Positions 26,329 through 36,515 of a stretch of DNA of 64,000 nt are shown piece by piece. The notes beneath the pieces are model-generated. The model ran no database searches and was not told where the DNA came from. It saw only the letters and a list, made by a program, of their open reading frames with translations. The stretch spans positions 1-64,000 of the forward strand of contig CAJXOF010000017.1 of NCBI GenBank assembly GCA_913057945.1. Reading direction: 5' to 3'. Numbering within the stretch: position 1 is the first letter of the stretch; every line of letters starts with the position of its first letter. This DNA is from an uncultured Hyphomonadaceae bacterium (GTDB lineage: Bacteria; Pseudomonadota; Alphaproteobacteria; Caulobacterales; Hyphomonadaceae). The translations under genes were made by a program, and so were the position numbers.

Positions 26329-26991
26329 TCAGTCAATCGGGATGGCCAGGCCGTCAATCGCAGGATTGACCCGCCACCAGCCAGCAATGCCGAAGCGGAG
26401 ACGCGCGGTCGGCTGAACTTCGTGCGGAATGGTTTCCGACAGCATGAACACTACGCCGCCGCCTTCGGGCATAATGCAGGCGACGGAGGCATCGTTTTCG
26501 GCGGCGCCTTCCGGCCAGACCACCAGCGCTCCCCCATCTTCCGGGCTCCAGTCTTCATTCAGATAGACCACGATGGAGACGATGCGGTTCCGGGCGCCTT
26601 CAAAACTGTCGAGGTGGCGGTCATAGAAGCCGCCTTCGGGATAGACCGCATAACACGCCTCGAATTCGAACAGGCCGAGCAGGAGCGTCCGATTGAGGGA
26701 TTCCCGCCAGCCTTCGGCCCAATCCGCAAAGGCGAGCTGGGCATGGCTGGCACCATTCAGCCAGGTGATGCGGGTCTTGCGGATGGACCGGTCGACCTGG
26801 AAAGCGTCATCGCGACCAATTCCGGCGGGGGCGAGGGCGGCGTCGGCGTCCAGCGCCTGGATCTCGTCGCGCAGCGCGGTCAGCAGGGGCTCCGGCAACA
26901 GGCCGGGCTGCCACGACCAGCCCTTGCTGGCGAGATCTTCGGCCACGCAGCCGAGACGGTTGTCACCCGTCAGGGGAAGGGGGGCGATCAT
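26329..26991 (-). CDS. 2OG-Fe(II) oxygenase (prolyl 4-hydroxylase-like)
   Basis: A 220-residue double-stranded beta-helix dioxygenase. The iron triad is visible as YDRHLDSF (HxD) near residue 123 and ETIPHEVQP (His) near 190, with the 2-oxoglutarate Arg in TARLRFGIAGWWR. The spacing and YLNEDWSPEDGGALVVW resemble SM-20/EGL-9-like prolyl hydroxylases. The target is unknown. It lies between the TetR gene (convergent) and carA (same strand), 34 bp after the latter's 3' end. Confidence 0.88.
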   Translation of the reverse strand: MIAPLPLTGDNRLGCVAEDLASKGWSWQPGLLPEPLLTALRDEIQALDADAALAPAGIGRDDAFQVDRSIRKTRITWLNGASHAQLAFADWAEGWRESLNRTLLLGLFEFEACYAVYPEGGFYDRHLDSFEGARNRIVSIVVYLNEDWSPEDGGALVVWPEGAAENDASVACIMPEGGGVVFMLSETIPHEVQPTARLRFGIAGWWRVNPAIDGLAIPID

Positions 26992-27025
26992 GCCTGGTCC
27001 GATTGTCGGGGCGCTCTGGCGGGCC

Positions 27026-28207
27026 TCAGGCCTGGTGGGCCGCCATCAGGTCCGCGAAGCGCTGGAACAGGTAGAAGCTGTCCTGCGGGCCGGGGCTGGC
27101 CTCGGGATGGTGCTGCACGGAGATGATCGGGCGGTCCTTCACAGCGAGCCCGGAATTGGTGCCGTCAAACAGGGAGCGATGGCTCTCTTCCACGCCCTCC
27201 GGCAGCGTTGCCGGATCAACGGTGAAGCCATGATTCATGGACACGATCTCGACCTTGCCGGTGACGAGGTCTTTCACCGGGTGGTTGGCACCATGATGGC
27301 CCTGGCTCATCTTCATTGTCTTGGCACCGAGCGCGAGAGCGAGCAGCTGGTGTCCGAGGCAAATACCGAGGATCGGCAGGCCCTTGTCGATGACCGCGCG
27401 GATCATGTCGCCGGAGCGGGCAATCGTCGCCGCCGGGTCGCCCGGACCGTTGGAAAAGACCACGCCATCGGGATTGAGGGCAAAAATCTCGTCTGCCGTG
27501 GCATCGCCATTGACGATGCTGGCGCGGATGCCGGCCTGGGCCAGATTGCGCAGGATGTTCTTTTTCACGCCGAAATCGACCACCACGACATGGTGCTTGG
27601 CATCGGCCATATCGCTATAGCCGCCGGAGATTTGCCAGAGGCGCTGGGTATTCTCGAAGGGCGCCTCCGTATCGACATCTGCCGCGAGGTCGGCCGTTTC
27701 AAGGCCGTTCCATGCGCGGGCGGTCTCGATCAGCGCGTCGAGGTCGATATTGCCATCCGGCTTGTGGCAGATGGCGGACTTCTGCATGCCTTTATCGCGC
27801 ACGATCCGCGTGATGGCACGGGTGTCGACGCCCGAGAGGGCGACAATATTGCGGCGGGTCAGCCAGGTACCGAATTCCTCGCCGGAGCGCCAGTTCGAGG
27901 CCGCCGTGATCGGCTCGCGGAAAATCGTGCCACAGGCACCATTTGCGCCCGGCCCCGAAGATTCCTCATGATCATCCGGGTTTGCGCCCACATTCCCGAC
28001 ATGCGGGAAGGTGAACAGCACGATCTGGGACGAATAGGAGGGGTCTGTCAGGATCTCCTGATAGCCGGTAATCGCCGTATTGAAGCACAATTCTCCGACA
28101 TGAACGCCTTCGGCGCCGGCACCTTTCCCCAGGAAAATAGTGCCGTCTGCCAAGGCAATGGCTCCCGTCGCAGTTGAGCTGGCTTGCTTTTTGCTGTGTT
28201 CGGACAT
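27026..28207 (-). CDS. carA: Carbamoyl-phosphate synthase small subunit
   Basis: A 393-residue glutaminase subunit that supplies ammonia to CarB for arginine and pyrimidine synthesis. The N-terminal domain has [20 protein letters not shown], and the class I amidotransferase domain has the Cys nucleophile in [16 protein letters not shown] and the His/Glu partners in [14 protein letters not shown] chose the ATG at 28207 with GGAAGG about 10 bp upstream; an in-frame ATG at 28231 has no ribosome binding site. carB is not in the window. It is divergent from yqeY, sharing a 130-bp promoter region. Confidence 0.95.
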   Translation of the reverse strand: MSEHSKKQASSTATGAIALADGTIFLGKGAGAEGVHVGELCFNTAITGYQEILTDPSYSSQIVLFTFPHVGNVGANPDDHEESSGPGANGACGTIFREPITAASNWRSGEEFGTWLTRRNIVALSGVDTRAITRIVRDKGMQKSAICHKPDGNIDLDALIETARAWNGLETADLAADVDTEAPFENTQRLWQISGGYSDMADAKHHVVVVDFGVKKNILRNLAQAGIRASIVNGDATADEIFALNPDGVVFSNGPGDPAATIARSGDMIRAVIDKGLPILGICLGHQLLALALGAKTMKMSQGHHGANHPVKDLVTGKVEIVSMNHGFTVDPATLPEGVEESHRSLFDGTNSGLAVKDRPIISVQHHPEASPGPQDSFYLFQRFADLMAAHQA

Positions 28208-28337
28208 ATCTGGCTTGCCTTCCGGGATCATTGTCAGACGGTTAACTCTCTCCGCCGACATTTTTCCGGGTAATGGGACTGAGTCCCTGCAACGTCAAGC
28301 ATAGTCGAACGTTGCTGGTGTGAAAGGCGTATTTTGA

Positions 28338-28850
28338 ATGGGCCAAGAAGATAAATCTGACATGATGTCGCTGAAAGTGCGTGTTGCGCAGGCATTGAGT
28401 GCCGAGCGTGAAAAGGACGAGGGCTGTACCACCCGCCTGTCGACCTTGCGCCTGATTGATGCGGCCATCCGTGACCGGGACGTGTGCGCCCGTGGACGCG
28501 GTGACAGCGAAGGCTGTCCGGACGCCGATGTGCGAAACGTGCTGGATACCATGATTGCGCAGCGCGAAACCGCAGCGCGCGAGCATGATGATGCCGGCCG
28601 GATCGAGGATGCGATCCGGGAGCGCGAGGAAATCGAGATTATCCGAAAATTCCTTCCGGAGCCGCTCGGGACGAAGGCGCTGGAAGCCGCTGTTGAAGAA
28701 GTGGTCGATGACCTCGGTGCCACGAAACTGAAAGATATCGGCCGGTGTATGTCGGCGCTGAAACAGCGTTATCCCGGCAAGATCGAATCCGGCACGGCAG
28801 GTAAGGTGATGCGCAAGGCGCTGACCGGGCAGAAGGCTGCCGCCAAGTAA
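28338..28850 (+). CDS. GatB/YqeY domain protein
   Basis: A 170-residue protein related to the tail domain of the amidotransferase subunit GatB. TTRLSTLRLIDAAIRDRDV near residue 31, EIEIIRKFLPEPLG near 98, and the C-terminal DIGRCMSALKQRYPGKIESG define the family. The role is unclear; a link to aminoacyl-tRNA handling is assumed. A carA-yqeY-dnaG-rpoD neighbourhood is common in alphaproteobacteria, and here it is interrupted only by a PRC-barrel gene. Confidence 0.9.
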   Translation: MGQEDKSDMMSLKVRVAQALSAEREKDEGCTTRLSTLRLIDAAIRDRDVCARGRGDSEGCPDADVRNVLDTMIAQRETAAREHDDAGRIEDAIREREEIEIIRKFLPEPLGTKALEAAVEEVVDDLGATKLKDIGRCMSALKQRYPGKIESGTAGKVMRKALTGQKAAAK

Positions 28851-28943
28851 GCCGCGACACGCTGGTTAATTCTGCGAAAGGTTGGAACAAAGCCCTTCAT
28901 GGGTCCGTTGGTTGTACGTTGATTACAACGAAAGGACTTTGAA

Positions 28944-29726
28944 ATGAAACGGCTTTTTCTGACTACGAGTGCGGCTGCCCTGATGATGGGTGTGGTCGCT
29001 TGTTCCGGCGCCGATACACATACCCAGACGGCAGAAACCGACACGACGGCGATGACCGAAACTTCCACCTATGATCGTGACTATGAAAATGACGATGCGG
29101 CCTATGGCGATGCAGCCGTGGAGACCCGCACCGACAATGCCAAGATGGCTGACATGGATCGCGACGATTACGTGCTGACCTCCGGCGAATTCCTGACCTC
29201 CGACCTGATTGGCGAAGAAGTCGTGGATTCGAATGGCGAGGAAGTCGGCGAGATCGAAGACGTTATGCTGGCCTCCGGCGGCGAACAGCCCATGCTGATT
29301 ATCCGTGACGGCTTTGCGGGCGAACTGCACGCTGTCTCGTTTGACCAGGCTACGATCTGGTTTGATGATGAAGGCGAACCGGCTGCCCGCATGGATTTGA
29401 CCGAAGAGATGCTGGATGACCTCCAGGAGTTCGAGCAGAACGGCATGAATGATTATCGTCTTGCTTCCGAGCTGACCGGCACAAACGTCAATCTGGCTTT
29501 CAACGACAAGGACGTGCGCGTCACCGACCTGATCGTGAAGACCGATGGCCAGGCCAAATATGCGGTCGTCTCTGACGGCATCGTGGAAGCCGTGACTGAC
29601 CAGCGCTTCCTGATTGATCCGGCCAAGATCATGGTTGCCCAAGGCGACAGCGACGGTGAAGTCGTGATCGACCTCACCGAACAGGAATTCAACTCCGCAA
29701 TGGGGTTCACGGCTGACATCGACTAA
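28944..29726 (+). CDS. PRC-barrel domain lipoprotein
   Basis: A 260-residue exported protein. The signal ends in a lipobox, GVVACSG, near residue 20. A low-complexity acidic linker rich in Thr and Asp follows, then a PRC-barrel (LIGEEVVDSNGEEVGEIEDV near residues 88-107) and a likely second diverged copy (LTGTNVNLAFNDKDVRVTDL). It is very acidic. PRC-barrels mediate protein or RNA contacts; an envelope role is likely because of the lipid anchor. AAAGGA precedes the ATG and a strong terminator follows, so it is probably monocistronic. Confidence 0.82.
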   Translation: MKRLFLTTSAAALMMGVVACSGADTHTQTAETDTTAMTETSTYDRDYENDDAAYGDAAVETRTDNAKMADMDRDDYVLTSGEFLTSDLIGEEVVDSNGEEVGEIEDVMLASGGEQPMLIIRDGFAGELHAVSFDQATIWFDDEGEPAARMDLTEEMLDDLQEFEQNGMNDYRLASELTGTNVNLAFNDKDVRVTDLIVKTDGQAKYAVVSDGIVEAVTDQRFLIDPAKIMVAQGDSDGEVVIDLTEQEFNSAMGFTADID

Positions 29727-29750
29727 GCCAATTCCATAGCAGCAAGATCT

Positions 29751-29776
29751 GGCCCCGCTCGCGCGGGGCCTTTTTT
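29751..29776 (+). terminator. Rho-independent terminator after the PRC-barrel gene
   Basis: GGCCCCGC (29751-29758) pairs with GCGGGGCC (29763-29770) across TCGC and is followed by six T residues. Confidence 0.92.
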
Positions 29777-29847
29777 GTGCTTTTCCACCGCTCCAACGGG
29801 CAGGGGAGCGTTTCCCCAATTCCCCAATGGGGCTACACTCAGCCCAT

Positions 29848-31755
29848 ATGAGTTCGCCCATTCGCATCCCCGATGGTTTCGTTGATGAACTGAAGGCCCG
29901 CATCCGGCCTTCGGACGTGATCGGCCGCAAGGTGAAGCTGACCAAGAAGGGCAAGGAATGGGTCGGCTTGTCGCCATTTACTGCGGAGAAGACCCCCAGC
30001 TTCTACGTCAACGACCAGAAACGCATCTTCAAATGTTTCTCCTCCGGCATGGGCGGAGACGTCATCAGTTTCGTCATGGAGACCGAGCGGCTCTCCTTCA
30101 TGGAGGCGGTGGAGAAGCTCGCCGAAGAGGCAGGCATGGAATTGCCGAAGTCCGATCCACGCGCCGCCGAAGCCTATGACCATCGCAAACGGCTGCAGGA
30201 AGTCTGTGAGGCGGCAGCAGCTTACTTCGAAGAAAGGCTGAACTCCTCCGAAGGGGCTGCCGCGCGTGAATACCTGGAGGGCAGGGGGCTGAAACCTGCC
30301 GCCTGGAAACGCCACCGGCTCGGCTATGCACCGGATGATTGGCGCAAGACGAGTGCGCACCTGAAAGCGGAAGGGTTTTCGCCCGCCGAGATCCTTGAAG
30401 CAGGCCTGACCAAGGAAAGTGACAAGGGTGGTGAGCCCTATGACGCCTTTCGCGGGCGGCTGATGTTCCCGATCCCGGACAGCCGGGGGGGGATCATTGC
30501 CTTTGGCGGGCGGGGGCTGACGCCGGATGCCAAGCCGAAATACCTCAATTCCGGCGATACGCCGCTCTTTCACAAATCCCGGGTTCTGTACCGCTACAAG
30601 GCGGCGCGTGAGGCGCTGGGGCATGGCGAGGGCGGCGGCCTGATCGTCTGCGAAGGCTATATGGATGCCATCGCATTGACCGAGGCCGGCTTCGGGCAGG
30701 CTGTCGCGCCGCTCGGTACGGCGTTGACCGAAGACCAGATCACCCTGCTCTGGCGCGCCGGCCCCGAGCCCGTTCTGTGCTTCGATGGCGACCGGGCGGG
30801 CCTTGGCGCCGCCTATCGCGCCGTAGATCGCGCATTGCCGCATGTCGAGCCGGGTCGGTCCCTGTTCTTTGTCCTGTTGCCGGACGGCATGGACCCGGAT
30901 GACCTCATCCGCGAACGCGGCCCGATGGCGATGGGCGAGGCGCTGGATGGGCGAATCGCCCTGTCGGAACTGCTCTGGCTGCGTGAGCGCGATGCCGAGC
31001 CGCTGGACACGCCGGAACGTCAGGCCGGCCTGGAAGCGCGGCTGATGCAGGCCGCAGCCCAGATCAAGCATCCCGGCGTGAAGGCCGCCTATGAGCGCGA
31101 CTTGCGCGCGCGCATGAAGGATCATTTCTGGCAAATCCGCCAGGCCAAGCGTCAGGCATCATTTACCAAAGGCAAGCCCGGCGGACGGGGGCAGGGCGGC
31201 GCATCTCCTTATGGCGGTATTACGGCAACGGGCCCGCAAACCGGCGGTCGGCAGAGCCCCGGCGTGATGTTGCTGATGCAGGCCATTGCCAGTCCGGGTA
31301 TCCTGTCCGGCATGGAAGAGATGCTGATCGCGGCCGATTTTCGCAATGCGATGTCCAATCGGCTGCGCGACCTGATCGTGGATTTCCTGATTGAAAACAG
31401 GGAGCTTACTTTCGAGGCCGTGCTGGCACTGTTGGCGCGGGAAGGGCATGAGCGTGAGGTGTCCCATATCGACATGACCCAGGTGTCGCGGATCAATGTC
31501 GAGGATCCGGCCTACCGGTCCTGGAAAGCTGCGATCGAAGTGTTCATTCCGGTCGATACGGCCCCATCTGCGGATGACGAGGTGCGACGTCTCAAACTGA
31601 AACGTCGCCTGGTGGCCGAGAAGCGCAAGGCCTATGAGGAGCGCGTTCTGGTCGACCAGCAGGAAAAGGCGATGGGCAAGGCCAATATCGGCGATTTCTG
31701 GAAACGGTTCGAGGAGAAGAACCCCTGGTTCAAGCCGGATGGCTCCAACAAGTAG
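29848..31755 (+). CDS. dnaG: DNA primase
   Basis: A 635-residue replication primase that makes RNA primers at the fork. The TOPRIM core shows VCEGYMDAIALTEAGFGQAV and PVLCFDGDRAGLGAAYRAVD, and the C-terminal DnaB-binding helices are present. The N-terminal zinc domain aligns well (EKTPSFYVNDQKRIFKCFSS), but the usual ligands CPFH...CFGC read SPFT...CFSS. Thus residues 42, 45 and 66 are Ser, Thr and Ser, and only Cys63 remains. This may be a lineage trait in which the fold is kept without zinc. The ATG at 29848 is chosen; rpoD follows 410 bp later. Confidence 0.96.
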   Translation: MSSPIRIPDGFVDELKARIRPSDVIGRKVKLTKKGKEWVGLSPFTAEKTPSFYVNDQKRIFKCFSSGMGGDVISFVMETERLSFMEAVEKLAEEAGMELPKSDPRAAEAYDHRKRLQEVCEAAAAYFEERLNSSEGAAAREYLEGRGLKPAAWKRHRLGYAPDDWRKTSAHLKAEGFSPAEILEAGLTKESDKGGEPYDAFRGRLMFPIPDSRGGIIAFGGRGLTPDAKPKYLNSGDTPLFHKSRVLYRYKAAREALGHGEGGGLIVCEGYMDAIALTEAGFGQAVAPLGTALTEDQITLLWRAGPEPVLCFDGDRAGLGAAYRAVDRALPHVEPGRSLFFVLLPDGMDPDDLIRERGPMAMGEALDGRIALSELLWLRERDAEPLDTPERQAGLEARLMQAAAQIKHPGVKAAYERDLRARMKDHFWQIRQAKRQASFTKGKPGGRGQGGASPYGGITATGPQTGGRQSPGVMLLMQAIASPGILSGMEEMLIAADFRNAMSNRLRDLIVDFLIENRELTFEAVLALLAREGHEREVSHIDMTQVSRINVEDPAYRSWKAAIEVFIPVDTAPSADDEVRRLKLKRRLVAEKRKAYEERVLVDQQEKAMGKANIGDFWKRFEEKNPWFKPDGSNK

Positions 31756-31829
31756 GCAATGCGGCCGGAAACGCAGGAAAACCTATTGACCGCAGCGCGT
31801 TCCGTGCCCATTTACTGTAGGCAGGGAAC

Positions 31830-32099
31830 ATGCGCGCTGCCAAACTGCTCAAACATTATCCTGATATGCCTCTGAACGCGGTCATCGAACCCGAGGCAAA
31901 GGACTGGCCAACGGCCATAGAGCAATTTCTGGAAGACGGACGTTCACACGAGCCTGCTCTTGACCGTGGCATGGATGCTGCGTGCGAGGGATCGACCCTG
32001 CGGTCACGCATGTGGCACAGGCGTCATATGCTCGTCGAGAACCGAACGGTCCCGTGGGACCGCATGAACGAGGCAGCAGGAACAGTCAGCGCAAGCTAA
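31830..32099 (+). CDS. Doubtful 89-residue ORF between dnaG and rpoD
   Basis: The 410 bp between dnaG and rpoD hold one ORF, MRAAKLLKHYPDMPLNAVIE onward, with CAGGGA 5-6 bp before the ATG. The first 45 residues look protein-like, while the rest is irregular and rich in Arg, Met and Trp. No family is recognised. The region is equally likely to be the rpoD promoter/leader; TTGACC at 31785 is a possible -35 but no matching -10 is clear. Confidence 0.22.
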   Translation: MRAAKLLKHYPDMPLNAVIEPEAKDWPTAIEQFLEDGRSHEPALDRGMDAACEGSTLRSRMWHRRHMLVENRTVPWDRMNEAAGTVSAS

Positions 32100-32165
32100 C
32101 AGGCAGGTATTATTTTGGGAGAGTTCCCGGCAGGCGCCGTCGGGGTCCTCACAGGAGAGATTTGA

Positions 32166-34124
32166 ATGGCAACAGCCACCAAGAAAAAGAACGTCTCCGG
32201 CGATGGCGATCGCGAAGACGACAAGGACAATGAAAACGGTCTGGTCGACTTCAACGCGACCGACGTCAAGAAGGTCCTGAAGCGCGCTCAGAAGCGCGGC
32301 TTCATTACCCATGATGAAATCAACGCCCTGCTTCCCAATGATGAGATGACCTCTGACCAGATCGAGGACGTGATGTCCCAGATTTCCGAGCAGGGCATTG
32401 CAGTGGTCGAGAGCGAAGAAGAGGCTGAAGCCGAAGGCAAGGCGCTCACCAAGATTGAAGACAAGAAAGTCGTTGCCAAGAAGGGCAATGCGCGCGGCTC
32501 TGACCGTACCGATGACCCGGTCCGCATGTACCTCCGCGAAATGGGCGCCGTTGAGTTGCTGTCGCGCGAAGGCGAGATCGCGATTGCCAAGCGCATCGAG
32601 GCTGGCCGGGACGCGATGATCCGCGGCCTGTGCGAAAGCCCGCTGACCTTCGAAGCCATGATGGTGTGGCGCGACGAGCTTGTGAACGAGCGCATCCTGC
32701 TGCGCGACCTGATCGACCTTGAGGCCACTTATGGCGCGGAAAACCCGCCGCCTGAGCCAAAGCCCAAGGAAGAGGAAGACGAGGCCGACGAAGCCAAGGC
32801 TGAAGGCGAAGAATCGTCTGACGACGATGATGACGACGAGGACGAGGATGATGCTGCGGCAATGTCCATGTCCGCCATGGAAGCCGAACTGCGCGATGGC
32901 GTTCTGGCCAAGCTGGACGAAATCGCCGACGATTTTGCGAAATACCGCAAGCTTCAGGACAAACTCGTCAACCGCCGCCTTGAAGGCAAGGACCTGACGC
33001 CGAAGGCTCAGGAAGAGTATGACTCGCTGTCAAACTCCATCGTCGAAAACCTCAAGACGATCCACATCAACAATGCCCGGATCGAAGCGCTGGTCGAACA
33101 GCTCTATGCCATCAACAAGAAGCTGATGGGCATGGAAGGCAAGCTGATGCGCATGGGCGATGCCTATGGCGTGCCGCGCAAGGAATTCCTCGAGAACTAT
33201 TTCGGGCGCGAACTGGAGCCGGACTGGCTGGACACGGTCAAGGGCCTGTCGGCCAAGTGGAAGCGCTTTGCCGAAGGCAAGGAAGCCGAGATCACCGAAT
33301 CCCGCGACAACATCTCCGAGATTGCGCAGGAAATCGGTATTCCGATCGATGATTTCCGCCGCATCGTGCAGACGGTGCAGAAGGGCGAGCGCGAAGCGCG
33401 CATCGCCAAGAAGGAAATGGTCGAGGCCAACCTTCGCCTCGTTATCTCCATCGCGAAGAAATACACCAATCGTGGCCTGCAATTCCTGGATCTCATCCAG
33501 GAGGGCAATATCGGCCTGATGAAGGCGGTCGATAAGTTCGAATACCGTCGCGGTTACAAATTCTCGACCTATGCCACATGGTGGATCCGTCAGGCCATAA
33601 CGCGGTCGATTGCCGACCAGGCCCGCACGATCCGTATTCCGGTGCACATGATAGAGACGATCAACAAGATCATCCGCACACAGCGCCAGATGCTGCACGA
33701 AATCGGCCGCGAGCCGACCCCGGAAGAACTGGCCGAAAAGCTGGGCCTGCCGCTGGAGAAGATCCGCAAGGTCCTGAAGATAGCGAAAGAGCCGATCTCG
33801 CTCGAAACGCCGATTGGCGACGACGAGGATTCAAACCTCGGCGACTTCATCGAGGACAAGATGGCGCTTCTGCCTGTCGACGCCGCGATCCAGTCGAACC
33901 TCCGCGAAACGACCACCCGTGTGCTCGCCTCGCTCACGCCGCGTGAAGAACGTGTGCTGCGCATGCGCTTCGGTATCGGTATGAATACGGATCACACGCT
34001 GGAAGAAGTCGGCCAGCAATTCTCGGTGACCCGCGAACGTATCCGCCAGATCGAAGCCAAGGCGCTCCGCAAGCTGAAGCACCCAAGCCGCAGCCGCAAA
34101 CTGCGCAGCTTCCTGGATACGTAA
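32166..34124 (+). CDS. rpoD: RNA polymerase primary sigma factor (sigma-70)
   Basis: A 652-residue housekeeping sigma factor. Region 1.1 lies in the first 90 residues, [20 protein letters not shown] is region 1.2, and a long acidic insert ([20 protein letters not shown] onward, near 200-235) lies in the non-conserved region. Region 2 has [20 protein letters not shown] and [20 protein letters not shown], and region 4 ends with the [30 protein letters not shown] precedes the ATG. A bidirectional terminator separates it from metY. Confidence 0.98.
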   Translation: MATATKKKNVSGDGDREDDKDNENGLVDFNATDVKKVLKRAQKRGFITHDEINALLPNDEMTSDQIEDVMSQISEQGIAVVESEEEAEAEGKALTKIEDKKVVAKKGNARGSDRTDDPVRMYLREMGAVELLSREGEIAIAKRIEAGRDAMIRGLCESPLTFEAMMVWRDELVNERILLRDLIDLEATYGAENPPPEPKPKEEEDEADEAKAEGEESSDDDDDDEDEDDAAAMSMSAMEAELRDGVLAKLDEIADDFAKYRKLQDKLVNRRLEGKDLTPKAQEEYDSLSNSIVENLKTIHINNARIEALVEQLYAINKKLMGMEGKLMRMGDAYGVPRKEFLENYFGRELEPDWLDTVKGLSAKWKRFAEGKEAEITESRDNISEIAQEIGIPIDDFRRIVQTVQKGEREARIAKKEMVEANLRLVISIAKKYTNRGLQFLDLIQEGNIGLMKAVDKFEYRRGYKFSTYATWWIRQAITRSIADQARTIRIPVHMIETINKIIRTQRQMLHEIGREPTPEELAEKLGLPLEKIRKVLKIAKEPISLETPIGDDEDSNLGDFIEDKMALLPVDAAIQSNLRETTTRVLASLTPREERVLRMRFGIGMNTDHTLEEVGQQFSVTRERIRQIEAKALRKLKHPSRSRKLRSFLDT

Positions 34125-34153
34125 GACACAAACGCCCATCCAAGTCTGAAAAA

Positions 34154-34180
34154 GGCGGCCCGTCGAGGCCGCCTTTTTTT
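34154..34180. terminator. Bidirectional rho-independent terminator between rpoD and metY
   Basis: GGCGGCC (34154-34160) pairs with GGCCGCC (34167-34173) across CGTCGA. Seven T residues follow on the plus strand and a run of A precedes, so it can serve rpoD and the convergent metY-like gene. Confidence 0.92.
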
Positions 34181-34204
34181 GTTTTTGTAATTGTCGCGAC
34201 GTGA

Positions 34205-35494
34205 TTAGCCTGCCGCGTTCAGCGCCTGGTCCAGGTCCGCGATCAAGTCGTCGGCGTCTTCGATGCCGATGGAGAGGCGGACCGTGTCTGGGGCAGCGCC
34301 AGCCGCGATCTGCTGTTCTCCGGTCAATTGGCGGTGCGTGGTCGAGGCGGGGTGGATGACCAGGCTGCGCGCGTCGCCGAGGTTCGCGACATGGCTGAAC
34401 AGGTTCAGGCCGCCAACGAATTTCGTGCAGGCTTCATAGCCGCCCTTCAGTTGCACCGTGAAAAGGGCGCCGGCCCCCTTCGGGCAGATTTTCGGGATGC
34501 GATCCTTGTAGGGCGAGGAGTCGAGCCCGGCATAGGTAACGCCGGCAACCGCGTCATGACCTTCCAGCCAGGCTGCGATCTTCTTCGCATTGGCGATGTG
34601 CTTTTCCATCCGCATGGAGAGCGTCTCGATGCCCATCAGCGTATAGTGCGCTGCCTGCGGATTCAACGTCATGCCGAGGTCGCGCAGGCCGATGGCAATG
34701 CTGTGGAAGGTGAAGGCTGCCGGGCCGAACGTCTCATGGAATTTCAGGCCGTGATAGGCCGGTTCCGGCTGGGAGAGGGACGGGAACTTGTCAGACGCCG
34801 ACCAGTCGAACTTGCCGGAATCGACAATCGCGCCGCCGGTCACCGTGCCATTGCCGGTCATGTATTTCGTCAGAGAGTGGACGACCAGGGTCGCGCCATG
34901 CTCGATCGGGCGGCAGAGATAGGGCGTGGCCGTCGTATTATCGACGACCAGCGGGATGCCCGCGCCATCGGCGATCTCGGCAATCGCGTCGATATCCGTG
35001 ATATAGCCGCCCGGATTGGCGATGGTCTCGCAGAAGATGGCGCGCGTATCGTCATCAATCGCGGCCTTTACGGCGTCGAGGTCATCAAAGTCCACGAAGG
35101 TGGCTGACCAGCCAAAGCGTTTGAAGGTCTGGCTGAACTGGGTGATTGTACCGCCATAAAGGCGAGTCGAGGCGACGATGTTGCGACCCGGCGCCATAAG
35201 CGGGAAGAGGGCCATGATCTGGGCCGCATGACCGGAGGAACAGCAGACTGCGCCCGCGCCGCCTTCCAGCGCGGTGATCCGGTCGCCGAGCGCCGCGACC
35301 GTCGGATTGGTCAGCCGGGAATAGATGTAGCCGACTTCCTGGAGGCCGAAGAGCGCAGCGGCGTGGTCGGCGTCACGGAAGACATAGGCCGTCGTCTGGT
35401 AGATCGGCACCTGGCGTGCGCCGGTGGCCGGGTCCGGGTTTGCGCCCGCGTGAATTTGCAGGGTGTCGAACCCCATTGGCTTGCCGTCGGTCAT
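34205..35494 (-). CDS. metY: O-acetylhomoserine aminocarboxypropyltransferase (sulfhydrylase)
   Basis: A 429-residue Cys/Met-metabolism PLP enzyme that makes homocysteine from O-acetylhomoserine and sulfide. The PLP Lys is in VVHSLTKYMTGNG near residue 210. The opening FDTLQIHAGANPDPATGARQ and the length above 420 residues separate MetY from the shorter MetB/MetC. YSRLTNPTVAALGDRITALE and FCETIANPGG are also typical. A GAGAGGGAGAGG tract precedes the ATG. O-succinylhomoserine as substrate cannot be excluded. Confidence 0.92.
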   Translation of the reverse strand: MTDGKPMGFDTLQIHAGANPDPATGARQVPIYQTTAYVFRDADHAAALFGLQEVGYIYSRLTNPTVAALGDRITALEGGAGAVCCSSGHAAQIMALFPLMAPGRNIVASTRLYGGTITQFSQTFKRFGWSATFVDFDDLDAVKAAIDDDTRAIFCETIANPGGYITDIDAIAEIADGAGIPLVVDNTTATPYLCRPIEHGATLVVHSLTKYMTGNGTVTGGAIVDSGKFDWSASDKFPSLSQPEPAYHGLKFHETFGPAAFTFHSIAIGLRDLGMTLNPQAAHYTLMGIETLSMRMEKHIANAKKIAAWLEGHDAVAGVTYAGLDSSPYKDRIPKICPKGAGALFTVQLKGGYEACTKFVGGLNLFSHVANLGDARSLVIHPASTTHRQLTGEQQIAAGAAPDTVRLSIGIEDADDLIADLDQALNAAG

Positions 35495-35552
35495 GTCGGC
35501 CTCTCCCTCTCATGATGTCATTCTGTCCCGTCAGGCCCGTTCGGGCAGGGGA

Positions 35553-36392
35553 TCAGTTGAACGTATCACACTGTCGGGGGTCGCCGCTCTCATAACCTCG
35601 GGTCAGCCATTCCATGCGCTGTTCGGCAGAGCCGTGCGTAAAGGCTTCCGGCGTCACGCGGCCCTGGGAGCGTTTCTGCAGCATGTCGTCACCAATGGCA
35701 TTGGCCGTCTTCAAGCCTTCTTCCATGTCGCCCCGTTCCAGCGCGACCTGGCCATTCGAGGCAGCGGAGGCGCGCGCGGCCCAGACGCCTGCATAGCAGT
35801 CGGCCTGCAGCTCGAGCGCAACGGAATACTTGTTGGCTTCGGCCTTGTTGCGGGCCTGTTGCTGGGCCTTGCGGACCTGTTGCGAGGCGCCGGTCAGCGT
35901 CTGCACATGGTGCCCGAATTCATGCGCGATGACATAGGCGCGGGCGAAATCCGCGCCAGACGCGCCAAGCTGGGTTTCCATCTGCTGCCAGAAAGAGAGG
36001 TCGAGATAGATGGTCTGGTCGGTCGGACAGTAGAAGGGGCCCATCGCGGCCTGGCCATAGCCGCAGCCGGTGCCCGTGCCTTGCGTGTAGATCACCGTGT
36101 TTGGCTTCTTGTAGCCGTCGAGCAGCTCGGCCCAGACATCGTTCACATTTGTGCCGACCACATCAACGAACTGGCCGGCCTCATCTTCGGGCGTGCCGAC
36201 TTCGCCGGATTGCTGTTGGCCGGAAGACATGCCGCTGCCAGCTTCAAGCAGGGGCTTGGGGTCGATGCCGAGGAAATAGGACACAACCAGCGCGACCAGG
36301 ACAAAGCCGATGCCGCCGCCAGCAAGCTTGCCGCCACTCATGCCGCGCCTGTCCTCGACGTTGCCGCCTCTGCGTCCACCTTTCCAGCGCAT
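35553..36392 (-). CDS. Neutral zinc metallopeptidase (YpfJ-like)
   Basis: A 279-residue protein with one N-terminal transmembrane helix (GIGFVLVALVVSYFLG) and a large extracytoplasmic catalytic domain. The zinc motif HEFGHHVQTLTG near residue 155 is followed by the ligand-bearing LELQADCYAGVWA near 195, as in the YpfJ/KPN_02809 family. The RGG-rich first 20 residues probably lie in the cytoplasm. The substrate is unknown. GGAG about 8 bp upstream supports the ATG at 36392. It lies 58 bp upstream of metY on the same strand. Confidence 0.88.
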   Translation of the reverse strand: MRWKGGRRGGNVEDRRGMSGGKLAGGGIGFVLVALVVSYFLGIDPKPLLEAGSGMSSGQQQSGEVGTPEDEAGQFVDVVGTNVNDVWAELLDGYKKPNTVIYTQGTGTGCGYGQAAMGPFYCPTDQTIYLDLSFWQQMETQLGASGADFARAYVIAHEFGHHVQTLTGASQQVRKAQQQARNKAEANKYSVALELQADCYAGVWAARASAASNGQVALERGDMEEGLKTANAIGDDMLQKRSQGRVTPEAFTHGSAEQRMEWLTRGYESGDPRQCDTFN

Positions 36393-36515
36393 GTCCCACT
36401 CCGTTCTTGCCAGTTAATGCAGGTTAATTCTGAGATACAGGGTGGGGCCCGACCCGTCACCCATGAAACTCATCTAGCGATTGCCCGGCCAGGTGCGGCA
36501 AGGTAATCGGAAGGT

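Noticed and set aside
31756..32165. Strong rpoD promoter
   Set aside because: TTGACC at 31785 is a fair -35, but no -10 lies at 16-18 bp, so I did not annotate a promoter.
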